Origin: an uncultured Nocardioides sp.
GTDB lineage: Bacteria > Actinomycetota > Actinomycetes > Propionibacteriales > Nocardioidaceae
Direction: 5' to 3'
Assembly: GCF_946885725.1 (NCBI RefSeq)
Contig: NZ_CAMPGZ010000100.1
Location: 1-14,669 of the forward strand
DNA length: 14,669 nt
The notes under the pieces were generated by a model. The model did not search any database. It worked only from the letters and a program-made list of their open reading frames with translations, and had not been told where the DNA came from. The position numbers and the translations under genes were made by a program. Below are positions 1-6,393 of this stretch, piece by piece. The first letter of the stretch is position 1. Every line of letters begins with the position of its first letter.

Positions 1-160
1 GCTCGAACCTCGCGCGCAGCTGCGGCCACCCGGCTCAAACCTCCCGCTCGAACCCGTCGAGTCGGCGCATCTTGCACTTTGCCCGGGGCCGAACGCGCCG
101 GCTCGGCGCTCGGGCGAGGGCAACACGCGCCGACTCGCGGGATGAGGCCAGACGTGACGA

Positions 161-193
161 GGGGCGGAGCCGTACGGGCAACGGCTCCGCCCC
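161..193. terminator. 13-bp perfect GC-rich hairpin, likely terminator
   Basis: Arms GGGGCGGAGCCGT (161-173) and ACGGCTCCGCCCC (181-193) pair perfectly around a 7-base loop. On the plus strand the arm is followed by a weakly T-rich tract (TCTTCCCCT), while the minus-strand exit has none. It could therefore end a plus-strand transcript coming from the left, or act in both directions. No U-run of classical length is present, which is common for actinobacterial terminators. Confidence 0.6.
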
Positions 194-255
194 TCTTCCC
201 CTCATGCCTGCGAACCCGGGTCGAGGAGGTTGCGGCACGTCTTGTGTTGTTGCCG

Positions 256-285
256 GTGGTGCTACCGGCGTTGGTGTTACCGGCG
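256..285. repeat. Two tandem 15-bp units
   Basis: GTGGTGCTACCGGCG (256-270) is followed directly by TTGGTGTTACCGGCG (271-285), with 13 of 15 bases identical. A degenerate partial third unit precedes them. The block is non-coding as far as I can see, and its role is unknown. Confidence 0.5.
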
Positions 286-327
286 CTCCCTGGTTGTTCG
301 TTACAGGTGGCCCGGGCTCCGGCCTGG

Positions 328-358
328 ACCAGCTCGCGCTGGTGCGGCGCGACGCCGC
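328..358 (-). terminator. Two adjacent hairpins after the LysM gene
   Basis: ACCAGC-TCGC-GCTGGT (328-343) and GCGGCG-CGA-CGCCGC (344-358) are two perfect 6-bp stems placed end to end immediately beyond the stop codon of the LysM gene on the minus strand. The position suits a transcript end. There is no U-tract and the stems are short, so this is a moderate call. Confidence 0.4.
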
Positions 359-359
359 C

Positions 360-740
360 TCAGCTGACCGGGACGGCCAGCTCTTGGCCGACGGCGACGC
401 CGGAGCCGGAGAGCGCGTTGAGCTCCTGGATGCGGTGGACGACCTCGCGGACCTCGCCCGGGTCGGCGACCTCGCCGGCGATGCCCCAGAGCGTGTCGCC
501 CTCTTCGACGACGACCGTGCGGGTGGGCACGGGCGTGCCCTTCTCGCCGGTGGCGGCCGAGGTGGAGCCGAACACCGACACGAGCACCGTGATCGCCACG
601 ACGAAGAGCAGCGTCAGCGCGAGCCGGCCGCGACGCGTCAGCCGCACCGGCGCCGGAGCCGGCGTCGGGCTGGTCCGCACGGTCCGCTGCGGGCGCGGGC
701 GGGCGGTGGCGTAGCCGGGTGCGACGGTCAGGGTGCTCAT
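360..740 (-). CDS. Single-pass membrane LysM protein, candidate SOS-induced division suppressor
   Basis: A 126-residue protein with a basic, Pro-rich N-terminus (1-38), one membrane segment at about 39-57 (LALTLLFVVAITVLVSVFG), a short linker, and a C-terminal LysM domain at about 75-124 with the typical EEGDTLWGIA start. LysM binds peptidoglycan, so the domain should lie outside the membrane. The layout matches YneA/ChiZ/DivS, small SOS-induced proteins that delay division and often sit beside lexA. The ATG at 740 is chosen because GGAGG lies six bases upstream; an in-frame ATG at 815 lacks such a site. One perfect and two near-match LexA boxes lie 135-201 bases upstream, supporting damage-induced expression. 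The domain calls are firm; the division-suppressor role is inferred from architecture and context. Some ChiZ proteins are reported to cleave cell wall, and no separate catalytic domain is visible here. Confidence 0.88.
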   Translation of the reverse strand: MSTLTVAPGYATARPRPQRTVRTSPTPAPAPVRLTRRGRLALTLLFVVAITVLVSVFGSTSAATGEKGTPVPTRTVVVEEGDTLWGIAGEVADPGEVREVVHRIQELNALSGSGVAVGQELAVPVS

Positions 741-874
741 GTCAGACCTCCGGGGGAAGGAAGCGGCGGTGCGGTGCGTGAGCGTGTCCATGTCGGAAGG
801 TGTATCGAGCCCCACCGACAGTTTTCGCGAACCGGCCCGCCCGGGGCCTGTCCCGGAGTCGAAAGCCTGTTCGA

Positions 875-890
875 TCGAACACAGGTTCGA
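875..890. promoter_or_regulatory. LexA (SOS) box, perfect palindrome
   Basis: TCGAACACAGGTTCGA matches the actinobacterial LexA consensus TCGAAC-N4-GTTCGA at all 12 defined positions. It lies 135 bases upstream of the LysM gene start and downstream of the SDR stop codon, so it most likely controls the leftward LysM transcript. Confidence 0.85.
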
Positions 891-893
891 CCG

Positions 894-909
894 TAGAGCA
901 CGTGTTCGA
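894..909. promoter_or_regulatory. Second, degenerate LexA-box-like site
   Basis: TAGAGCACGTGTTCGA keeps the right half-site GTTCGA intact and has two mismatches in the left half, giving 10 of 12 positions. Its centre is 19 bases from that of the perfect box at 875-890. On its own it would be weak; as part of a cluster it may help cooperative LexA binding. Confidence 0.4.
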
Positions 910-925
910 ACGAATCAAGATCCAC

Positions 926-941
926 TCGCACACGTGTTCGA
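926..941. promoter_or_regulatory. Third LexA box, one mismatch
   Basis: TCGCACACGTGTTCGA matches TCGAAC-N4-GTTCGA at 11 of 12 positions. Together with the site at 894-909 it forms a 14-base direct repeat (CACGTGTTCGAACG / CACGTGTTCGAGCG) with a 32-base period, about three helical turns. It sits between the SDR stop and the LysM gene. Confidence 0.55.
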
Positions 942-964
942 GCGTGTCGCGCCGCGTTCCCCGG

Positions 965-1762
965 TCAGCGGCGCGACATCACCCTGCGACCGAGCCACTC
1001 CGCGGCCTTGTAGCCCGGACCCGTCCGCGACGGCAGCAGCGCGCCGAGCCGGATCACCGGAGCCCGCCAGGCGGGCAGCGTGCGGACGACGCGACGGCTC
1101 CCGACCAGCGCGACGGCGGCCGCGGCGGTCTCGTCGACGGTGCGCAGCCGGCCGGACGAGTGCACGATCGCGCGGGCGGGACCGGCCGGGTCCATCTCGG
1201 CCACCATCTGGGTGTCCACGCCGTCCGGGCACAGCGCGTGCACCCGTACGCCGCGCGGCGCCTCGACCGCGGCGGACGTGGTCGCCGACAGCACGGCGGC
1301 CTTGGTGGCGGCGTACACCGCCAGCCCCGGCACCGGGCCGTGCGCGGACGCCGACGCCACGTTGACCACGTCGCCGCCCTGCGGTCCGAACGCCGCCATC
1401 GCCGCCCTCATCCCCCACAGCACCCCGAGCAGGTTCACCTCGACGAGCCGGCGAACCGACTCCGACGGCAGCCCGGCCAGGGTGCCGTCGTCACCGACAC
1501 CGGCGTTGTTCACCCACACCGCGAGCCGGCCGAGCCGGGCGGCCTCGGCCGCGACCGCGGCGTGCGAGGCCTCGTCGCGTACGTCCTGGCCGAGCCCCGC
1601 GACGGCACCGAGCACGTCGGCGGTACGCCGGACGGCGGGCTCGTCGACGTCGGTCACGAGCACGGCGTACCCCTGCCCGACGAGCTGTTGGGCGATGGCG
1701 CGGCCGATGCCGCGGGCGGCCCCGGTGACGACGGCGACAGGACGGTGAGGATCTGGGGTCAT
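965..1762 (-). CDS. Short-chain dehydrogenase/reductase (SDR family)
   Basis: A 265-residue classical SDR, probably an NAD(P)-dependent alcohol or ketone oxidoreductase of unknown substrate. Visible motifs are the cofactor-binding TGAARGIG (13-20), the structural NNAG (85-88), a Ser in NVASASA near 137-139, and the catalytic Tyr150-x3-Lys154 (YAATK). Asp38 at the end of the second beta strand (VTDVD) suggests a preference for NAD(H) over NADP(H). The ATG at 1762 begins the normal SDR first strand, with GGTGGGA about nine bases upstream; an in-frame ATG at 1771 is the alternative. It lies between lexA (divergent) and the LysM gene (same strand), an unusual position. The LexA box at 1789-1806 is only 26 bases from its start, so LexA could repress it too. 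A role in DNA repair is not evident; it may simply be inserted. Confidence 0.9.
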   Translation of the reverse strand: MTPDPHRPVAVVTGAARGIGRAIAQQLVGQGYAVLVTDVDEPAVRRTADVLGAVAGLGQDVRDEASHAAVAAEAARLGRLAVWVNNAGVGDDGTLAGLPSESVRRLVEVNLLGVLWGMRAAMAAFGPQGGDVVNVASASAHGPVPGLAVYAATKAAVLSATTSAAVEAPRGVRVHALCPDGVDTQMVAEMDPAGPARAIVHSSGRLRTVDETAAAAVALVGSRRVVRTLPAWRAPVIRLGALLPSRTGPGYKAAEWLGRRVMSRR

Positions 1763-1788
1763 GCGCGGCATCCCACCACGACACGCCG

Positions 1789-1806
1789 TTCGAACAAGTG
1801 TTTGAA
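1789..1806. promoter_or_regulatory. LexA box at the lexA/SDR divergent promoter
   Basis: TTCGAACAAGTGTTTGAA is an 18-base near-perfect palindrome with one mismatch to the TCGAAC-N4-GTTCGA core. It overlaps the predicted lexA -35 hexamer, the classic arrangement for autorepression, and is 26 bases upstream of the SDR start on the other strand. Confidence 0.82.
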
Positions 1807-1831
1807 CACGGGGGGTGGTCTGCCCTAGCGT
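1802..1831 (+). promoter_or_regulatory. Predicted lexA promoter
   Basis: The -35-like TTGAAC (1802-1807) and -10 TAGCGT (1826-1831) are separated by 18 bases. The LexA box covers the -35. Transcription would start near 1838, giving a leader of about 55 bases before the lexA ATG at 1894. Confidence 0.6.
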
Positions 1832-1893
1832 GATCGCACAGAGCCGACCAGCCCGGACACCGGCTCCGGGCCCCCGACGTGAGGACGCGCGCC

Positions 1894-2628
1894 ATGGCTG
1901 GCAAGAAGACCGCATCCCGGCAGGGCACCGTCACCGAGCTGCCCGACGGTCCGCCCGACGCGACCGGGCTGACGCCGCGCCAGCAGCGCGTGCTCTCGGT
2001 CATCAAGGACTCCATCGAGCACCGCGGCTACCCACCGAGCATGCGCGAGATCGGCGAGCAGGTCGGGCTGACCAGCTCGTCCTCGGTCGCCCACCAGCTG
2101 CGGGTGCTGGAGGAGAAGGGCTACCTCAAGCGCGACCCGCACCGCCCGCGCGCCCTCTCGGTCTTCGACCCGGGCACCGCCCCCACGGCCGAGCCGGACC
2201 CGGGCGCCGAGCCCGAGGTGGCCGACGTGACCGGCATCGGCGACGCACGGCCGCAGCCGCAGTTCGTTCCGCTCGTCGGGCGCATCGCGGCCGGTGGCCC
2301 GATCCTCGCCGAGGAGAACCTCGAGGAGGTCGTGCCGCTCCCCCGCTCGCTGGTCGGCGACGGCACGCTGTTCATGCTCGAGGTCGTCGGCGACTCGATG
2401 ATCGACGCGGCGATCTGCAACGGCGACTACGTCGTGGTGCGCCAGGCGCAGACCGCCGAGAACGGCGACATCGTCGCGGCGCTGCTCGACGGTGAGGCGA
2501 CGGTCAAGACGTTCCAGCGCAAGGACGGTCACGTCTGGTTGCTGCCGCACAACGACGCCTACGACCCGATCGACGGCGACCACGCCACGATCCTGGGCAA
2601 GGTCACCGCGGTCCTGCGGCGGGTCTGA
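1894..2628 (+). CDS. lexA: LexA, SOS regulon repressor and self-cleaving protease
   Basis: A 244-residue LexA that represses SOS genes by binding TCGAAC-N4-GTTCGA sites and cleaves itself when stimulated by the RecA filament. The N-terminal winged helix-turn-helix spans about 25-90 (recognition region [16 protein letters not shown]). A Pro/Ala/Glu-rich linker (about 91-120) leads to the peptidase domain. The scissile Ala133-Gly134 lies in GRIAAGGPI, the nucleophile is Ser168 (GDSM) and the general base is Lys205 (ATVKTF). The sequence closely follows mycobacterial LexA from memory. The ATG at 1894 is preferred because GAGGA lies eight bases upstream; an in-frame GTG at 1879 has no such site. 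It is probably autoregulated through the box at 1789-1806. RecA is not in the window. It ends six bases from the convergent phosphoesterase gene. Confidence 0.97.
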   Translation: MAGKKTASRQGTVTELPDGPPDATGLTPRQQRVLSVIKDSIEHRGYPPSMREIGEQVGLTSSSSVAHQLRVLEEKGYLKRDPHRPRALSVFDPGTAPTAEPDPGAEPEVADVTGIGDARPQPQFVPLVGRIAAGGPILAEENLEEVVPLPRSLVGDGTLFMLEVVGDSMIDAAICNGDYVVVRQAQTAENGDIVAALLDGEATVKTFQRKDGHVWLLPHNDAYDPIDGDHATILGKVTAVLRRV

Positions 2629-2634
2629 GCCCGG

Positions 2635-3396
2635 TCAGTCGCCGGGGTTCGCGACGAGCTCGACCAGCAGCAGCGGGCCGCCGTCGTAGCGCCCGCCGTC
2701 GATCGCGACGACCGACCCCTCGGCGTAGGCGATCGGCCCGGTGATCTCGTGCGAGGGCTGCTGGGTCAGCGTGCCGATGATGCTGTGCCCGTGCACGAGC
2801 ACGGCGCCGCCGAGCGTGCGCAGCACGTCCTGCGCGACGCGCGCGCCGTCGGCGCCGGCGAAGTCGAAGCGGCTGGTCAGCGCCGCGAACACCTCCCAGT
2901 GCGCCTCGGCGTCGTCGTCGGCGAGCAGCTCGGTGACGGTGCCGTTGATGTCGTCGATCGACTCGCCCCACTCGAGGTAGTCGGTCGTGTCGGAGTGCAT
3001 GAGCAGGTAGTCGCCGCACCGGCCGAGCACGGGCAGCCGGCGCAGCCAGTCGATGTGCTCCTCGGTGAGCCGGGACTGGTCGGAGTCGCGGCCCCCGTTG
3101 AGCGCCCAGATCTCGCCGAAGCGGGTCTCCGGGAACAGCTTGTAGCCCAGCGCGAGCGCCTCGTGGTTGCCCATCAGCATGTGCACCTGCTCGGGCCGCT
3201 GCTCCATCAGCGAGCGCACCAGGTCGATCGCGCCGACGCCGTCCGGGCCGCGGTCGACCAGGTCGCCGAGCACCCACAGCTGCGCGTCACCACCGGTCCA
3301 CGCGTCGTCGGCGTCGACGAGACCGGCGCTGCGCAACGCGTCGCGCAGATCGGCCACGTAGCCGTGCACGTCGCTCACCACGAACAGGGACCCCAT
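2635..3396 (-). CDS. Calcineurin-like metallophosphoesterase
   Basis: A 253-residue cytoplasmic protein of the PPP/ApaH/PrpE-type metallophosphoesterase family, expected to use two metal ions to hydrolyse a phosphate ester or diadenosine-type compound. The ordered motifs are complete: D9-V-H11-G, GDLVDRG (44-50), GNHE (76-79), His134 (LLMHSD) and GHS (203-205, within VHGHS). No signal peptide is present. The real substrate (phosphoprotein, Ap4A or another) cannot be read from sequence. It is convergent with lexA with a six-base gap and divergent from the M28 peptidase gene with 59 bases between starts. GACAGGATGGAGGC before the ATG carries an imperfect -10 (CAGGAT) six bases from the start, which could give a leaderless mRNA. 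Confidence 0.92.
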   Translation of the reverse strand: MGSLFVVSDVHGYVADLRDALRSAGLVDADDAWTGGDAQLWVLGDLVDRGPDGVGAIDLVRSLMEQRPEQVHMLMGNHEALALGYKLFPETRFGEIWALNGGRDSDQSRLTEEHIDWLRRLPVLGRCGDYLLMHSDTTDYLEWGESIDDINGTVTELLADDDAEAHWEVFAALTSRFDFAGADGARVAQDVLRTLGGAVLVHGHSIIGTLTQQPSHEITGPIAYAEGSVVAIDGGRYDGGPLLLVELVANPGD

Positions 3397-3402
3397 GCCT
3401 CC

Positions 3403-3408
3403 ATCCTG
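3403..3408 (-). promoter_or_regulatory. Possible leaderless -10 of the phosphoesterase gene
   Basis: CAGGAT on the minus strand lies six bases before the ATG. It departs from TANNNT at the first base. The spacing is identical to that of stronger leaderless -10 elements nearby, which is the main support. Confidence 0.3.
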
Positions 3409-3443
3409 TCAGCCGACCACTGGGCGGCGACGCGCCGCGCCCG

Positions 3444-3449
3444 TAGGCT
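3444..3449 (+). promoter_or_regulatory. Leaderless -10 of the M28 peptidase gene
   Basis: TAGGCT ends six bases before the ATG at 3456, so transcription should begin at or next to the start codon. No Shine-Dalgarno sequence precedes the ATG, which agrees with a leaderless mRNA. Confidence 0.55.
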
Positions 3450-3455
3450 CGCGGG

Positions 3456-4466
3456 ATGAGGCGCGGCTGCCTGCCGGCCCTGGTCGCCGGCCTCCTCCTG
3501 ATCGGATGTACGGCGGAGCCGTCCGCCCGGCCCGATCGGCCCGCGCGCACCTCGCCCTCTGCGTTGGTCACCTCGCCGTCGGCGAGTACGCCGGCCCAGG
3601 ACCCCGCCGACGACGCGAACCCGACCGCCGAGCCGTCGCCGCGACCGGTGCGCTTCTCGGCCCGACGAGCGGTGGGCGACGTCCGGCACCTCGCCGGCCG
3701 GATCGGGCCGCGGCTGGCGACGGCCCCGGCCTACGACCGCGCCGCCCGCTTCGTCGCGCGACGCCTGCGCTCCCTCACGTACGACGTGACCCGTCCGTCG
3801 TTCCCGGTGCCCGCCGGCGACTCGTGGGGCGTGCCGGTCGCGGCCGGCCGGTCGAGCAACGTCGTGGCCACGCCCCCGGGCTTCGACCCCTCGCGCCCGC
3901 ACCGCCTGGTCGGCGCCCACCTCGACACGGTCGCGGTCGCGCCCGGCGCCGAGGACAACGCCAGCGGTGTCGCCGTCCTGCTCGAGCTCGCCCGGATGGC
4001 CGCACGCGAGGAACCAAAGGTGCCGACGGTATTCATCGCGTTCGGCGCCGAGGAGCCGCGCGGCCAGGGCGACGCGCTGCACCACTTCGGCTCCCGCCAC
4101 TACGTCGCAGCGATGCCCCGCGCGCAGCGACGAGCCCTGGTCGCGATGGCCGCGCTCGACCGGGTCGGCGTCGGCCGGACCGTGCCGGTGTGCACCGGTC
4201 CCCTCTCGTCGCCCCGCGCACAGCGGTCCGTGTTGCGCGCCGCCCGCCGCAACGGCGTCCCGGCCGCGTCGTGCACCAGCCCCAACACCTCCAGCGACCA
4301 CTGGTCGTTCGAGAAGGCCGGCCACGTCGTCGTGCGGTTCGGCAGCACCCCCTTCGCCGGCTACCACTCCGCGGGCGACGTACCCGCGGTGGTGAACCCG
4401 GCCCAGCTCGCTCGCACCGGCCGACTGGCGTGGGCCTGGCTCAGAACCGGAACGCGGGACCGCTGA
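3456..4466 (+). CDS. M28-family zinc aminopeptidase-like lipoprotein
   Basis: A 336-residue secreted lipoprotein. The signal peptide ends in the lipobox LIGC with Cys18 as the lipidation site, followed by a Ser/Pro/Ala-rich tether (about 20-65). The peptidase domain (about 70-330) carries the M28 di-zinc set in order: H155-x-D157 (AHLDT), D167 (EDNASG), the Glu pair E199-E200 (GAEEP), D235 (AALDRVG) and H304 (YHSAGD). All expected ligands are present, so it should be active outside the membrane as an aminopeptidase or related hydrolase; the substrate is unknown. The ATG at 3456 is supported by a -10 element six bases upstream and an ideal signal peptide. Its last 26 bases overlap the end of the convergent CapA-like gene, so read-through transcripts of the two would be complementary. 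Confidence 0.93.
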   Translation: MRRGCLPALVAGLLLIGCTAEPSARPDRPARTSPSALVTSPSASTPAQDPADDANPTAEPSPRPVRFSARRAVGDVRHLAGRIGPRLATAPAYDRAARFVARRLRSLTYDVTRPSFPVPAGDSWGVPVAAGRSSNVVATPPGFDPSRPHRLVGAHLDTVAVAPGAEDNASGVAVLLELARMAAREEPKVPTVFIAFGAEEPRGQGDALHHFGSRHYVAAMPRAQRRALVAMAALDRVGVGRTVPVCTGPLSSPRAQRSVLRAARRNGVPAASCTSPNTSSDHWSFEKAGHVVVRFGSTPFAGYHSAGDVPAVVNPAQLARTGRLAWAWLRTGTRDR

Positions 4467-5775
4467 ACCGCGCCGCCGGCGCGAGCACCTCGCGCGCCCG
4501 CGGCCACGGCAGCCAGCGCGGCGTGAACGACGCGTCCATCCGGTACGGCACCAGCTCGGCAGCCTTCAGCTCGCCGTCCCACCACACCGTCTCCAGCACG
4601 GCCCCCTCCATCGCCGGCGCCGAGAAGTCCATGTCGAACACGAAGTTGCCCAGCGAGTGCGCGACCACGGCGTCACCGACCATGGACGTGCCCTGCACCC
4701 AGTGCGGGTGACCGCCGACGACGAGATCCGCACCCGCACGGACCAGCGCGCGGGCGACGCGGCGCTGCACCGGCCAGGGCCGGTGGGTGTACTGCTCACC
4801 CCAGTGCGGCATCACCACCACCGCGTCGACCCGACGGTCCAGCCGCCGCACGTCGCGCAGGAACCTGTCCAGCTCGCGGCGGTCCAGCGGACCGGTCCGC
4901 GGCGGCATGCTCACCCGCACCGCACCCGGTGTGCCCCGCCCGGCAGCCGGCGTCTCACCGATCGCGTTGAACCCCAGGAAGCCGTACGTCGTACCCCGCA
5001 CCTCGACGACGACGGGACGTCGCGCGGCGGCGAGGTCGCGGCCCGCGCCGAACGTCCGCAACCCCGCGGCGCGCAGCCGCTGCACGGTCCGCACCAGCGC
5101 GACCGGCCCGAAGTCGCCGGTGTGGTTGTTGGCCAGGCTGACCACGTCGAAGCCCGCGTCCACCAGCGCCGCCGCGGCCGGCGGGTCCGCGCCGAACGAG
5201 TCGTCGCCCTGCGTCGGGGCGCCCGCCCTCGACAGCGTGCTCTCCAGGTTGCCCACGGTGACGTCGGCCCGACGCAGCCGCGGGGCCGTCGCCCGCAACG
5301 GCCGGAACAGATCCCCGCCGGCCGCCGTCGCGACACCGCGCGCGAGCATCACGTCACCGACCAGCGTCATCGTCACCACCCGCGGCCGGCGCGACTTCCC
5401 CTCCGCGCACGGCACATCGGCCTGCAGTGGATAGGCGCGCGGGTGCTTCAGCGGGTGCACCCCCGCGACCACCGCAACGCGCACACGCGGCCCGACCTCC
5501 GACGCCGGCACGCCGTCGTCCGATCGGGCTCGCGCCTCTCGCAGCGAGAGTCGGGAAGGGCCGCGTGCGTGCGGCCGCGTGACGACGAGCGGCTCGTTGC
5601 AGGTCCTCTCGGCGACCTCCGTGGGTGAGGGCTCCGGTGAGGACGACGAGGCAGGAGCCGACGACGTCGAGGGCGGCGCAGTCTCCGCGGTCTGCTCCGT
5701 GGTACAGGCGGCGAGCACCACGCAGGCCGCGGCCGCGACCGCTCGCGTCCGCGCAGCCAGGAGACCCGTGCCCAC
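4441..5775 (-). CDS. CapA-family metallophosphatase-like lipoprotein
   Basis: A 444-residue lipoprotein (lipobox LAAC, Cys24) with a long Ser/Pro/Thr/Glu-rich tether and a CapA (PGA_cap, PF09587) domain from about 135 to 415. The CapA metal-site motifs are present: GDVMLARG (140-147), GNLEST (175-180), SLANNHTGDFG (213-223), HWGEQY (324-329), GGHPHW (354-359) and SLGNFVFD (374-381). CapA proteins take part in poly-gamma-glutamate capsule handling in bacilli, but many homologues without capBC neighbours have unknown roles, and no capsule genes lie here. I chose the GTG at 5775 over the TTG at 5805 because TACCGT, a good -10, ends seven bases before the GTG and the signal peptide is compact from there. 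Residues about 65-130 between tether and domain match nothing I know. Confidence 0.9.
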   Translation of the reverse strand: MGTGLLAARTRAVAAAACVVLAACTTEQTAETAPPSTSSAPASSSSPEPSPTEVAERTCNEPLVVTRPHARGPSRLSLREARARSDDGVPASEVGPRVRVAVVAGVHPLKHPRAYPLQADVPCAEGKSRRPRVVTMTLVGDVMLARGVATAAGGDLFRPLRATAPRLRRADVTVGNLESTLSRAGAPTQGDDSFGADPPAAAALVDAGFDVVSLANNHTGDFGPVALVRTVQRLRAAGLRTFGAGRDLAAARRPVVVEVRGTTYGFLGFNAIGETPAAGRGTPGAVRVSMPPRTGPLDRRELDRFLRDVRRLDRRVDAVVVMPHWGEQYTHRPWPVQRRVARALVRAGADLVVGGHPHWVQGTSMVGDAVVAHSLGNFVFDMDFSAPAMEGAVLETVWWDGELKAAELVPYRMDASFTPRWLPWPRAREVLAPAARFSGPAFRF

Positions 5776-5782
5776 GAGAGTG

Positions 5783-5788
5783 ACGGTA
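5783..5788 (-). promoter_or_regulatory. Leaderless -10 of the CapA-like gene
   Basis: TACCGT on the minus strand lies seven bases before the GTG at 5775. This decides the start: if transcription begins at the GTG, the upstream TTG at 5805 would not be in the mRNA. Confidence 0.5.
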
Positions 5789-5818
5789 CGGGCCCCGCCG
5801 GACAAGCGCCCGCCTCAC

Positions 5819-5824
5819 TACGGT
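5819..5824 (+). promoter_or_regulatory. Leaderless -10 of the Nudix gene
   Basis: TACGGT is seven bases before the ATG at 5832. An in-frame GTG at 5823 lies within this element and is therefore unlikely to be translated. This promoter and the opposed TACCGT (5783-5788) are 30 bases apart back to back. Confidence 0.55.
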
Positions 5825-5831
5825 GACCGTC

Positions 5832-6281
5832 ATGGAGTACCTGGAGTACGACACCCGTCTCGCGGCGTACGCCGTGATCGTCGAGGACGGCCGCATCCTG
5901 CTCACCTGGTACAACGGCGAAGCCGGCAAGGGCACGCCGTGCTGGTCCCTGCCCGGCGGCGGCGTCGAGTACGACGAGACCGTCGAGCAGGCGATCCATC
6001 GTGAGGTGCTCGAGGAGACCGGCCTCGAGGTCGCGCTGCACGCGCCGCTCACCGTGCACAGCTGGACCGGCACGCCGAAGCTGTCGAGCCGACCGTTCAA
6101 GTCCGTGCGCGTGCTGTACGACGCCGAGGTGACCGGAGGGAAGCTCGAGACGACCGAGGTCGACGGCAGCACCGACTTCGCGGAGTGGCTCGCCCTCGAC
6201 GAGGTCTTCGCGCAGCCGAGCCTGGCCGACATCGTGCCGGTCGCCATCGACGCCTGGCGCGCTCGCAACGCGGCTTCCTGA
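5832..6281 (+). CDS. Nudix hydrolase
   Basis: A 149-residue cytoplasmic Nudix hydrolase, expected to cleave a nucleoside diphosphate linked to another group using Mg2+ or Mn2+. The Nudix box is complete at 43-65: G43-x5-E49-x7-R57-E58-V-L-E61-E62-T-G-L, with the metal-binding Glu residues in place, preceded by the usual CWSLPGG strand. No extra domain or membrane segment is visible, and the substrate cannot be told from the box alone. The ATG at 5832 is chosen over the GTG at 5823 because the latter overlaps the -10 element. It runs divergent from the CapA-like gene and is followed by a weak terminator-like hairpin before the next gene. Confidence 0.93.
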   Translation: MEYLEYDTRLAAYAVIVEDGRILLTWYNGEAGKGTPCWSLPGGGVEYDETVEQAIHREVLEETGLEVALHAPLTVHSWTGTPKLSSRPFKSVRVLYDAEVTGGKLETTEVDGSTDFAEWLALDEVFAQPSLADIVPVAIDAWRARNAAS

Positions 6282-6299
6282 CCGGCGACCTGACGCGGT

Positions 6300-6320
6300 A
6301 AGCCCGCTTTCGCGCGGCTT
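6300..6320 (+). terminator. Weak hairpin after the Nudix gene
   Basis: AAGCC-CGC pairs with GCG-(C)-GGCTT around a TTTC loop, with one bulged base, and is followed by TGTGT. It lies 19 bases beyond the Nudix stop and about 30 bases before the promoter of the next gene, a suitable place for a terminator. Confidence 0.4.
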
Positions 6321-6351
6321 TGTGTCGCTGTTGCTCGGCTCCCGCGAGTCC

Positions 6352-6357
6352 TAGCGT
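6352..6357 (+). promoter_or_regulatory. -10 element of the secreted barrel protein gene
   Basis: TAGCGT is the same hexamer as at lexA and at the FAD monooxygenase. Possible -35 matches upstream are weak (TTGCTC at 6331-6336, spacer 15). Unlike several neighbours this gene has a leader with a Shine-Dalgarno sequence: AGGAG is seven bases before the ATG at 6394. Confidence 0.5.
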
Positions 6358-6393
6358 GAGCGTGGGGGCCGCAGCGCAGACAGGAGAGCCGAG

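Larger units (their letters stand above)
1..359. other. Stretch with no confidently supported gene
   Basis: No convincing protein is encoded here. All three plus-strand frames are partly open, but the products are Arg/Pro-rich and show no recognisable motif, as expected from high-GC sequence. One plus frame is open from base 2 to a TGA at 143-145, just before the hairpin at 161-193, so the tail of a plus-strand gene entering from the left cannot be excluded. Read on the minus strand, bases 240-310 are unusually A-rich for this genome and could be an untranslated leader of a gene further left. In relatives nrdR-nrdJ often lies on this side of lexA, but neither is visible here. The contents I can describe are the hairpins and the short tandem repeat listed separately. 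Confidence 0.5.

Noticed and set aside
48..63. Possible LexA box at the left edge
   Set aside because: Only the TCGAAC half is present; the other half does not match GTTCGA.
240..310. Possible cobalamin riboswitch or NrdR box in the A-rich left leader
   Set aside because: Considered because nrdJ is often near lexA, but I cannot see the conserved B12-box core or a paired NrdR palindrome on either strand.
741..815. N-terminal extension of the LysM protein from an ATG at 815
   Set aside because: The extension has no ribosome-binding site and no membrane or signal character, whereas GGAGG is correctly placed before the ATG at 740.
72..896. Plus-strand open frames over the LysM gene and the left flank
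   Set aside because: They run through a terminator hairpin and opposite a gene with a good ribosome-binding site and clear domains. The products are Arg/Gly-rich without motifs.
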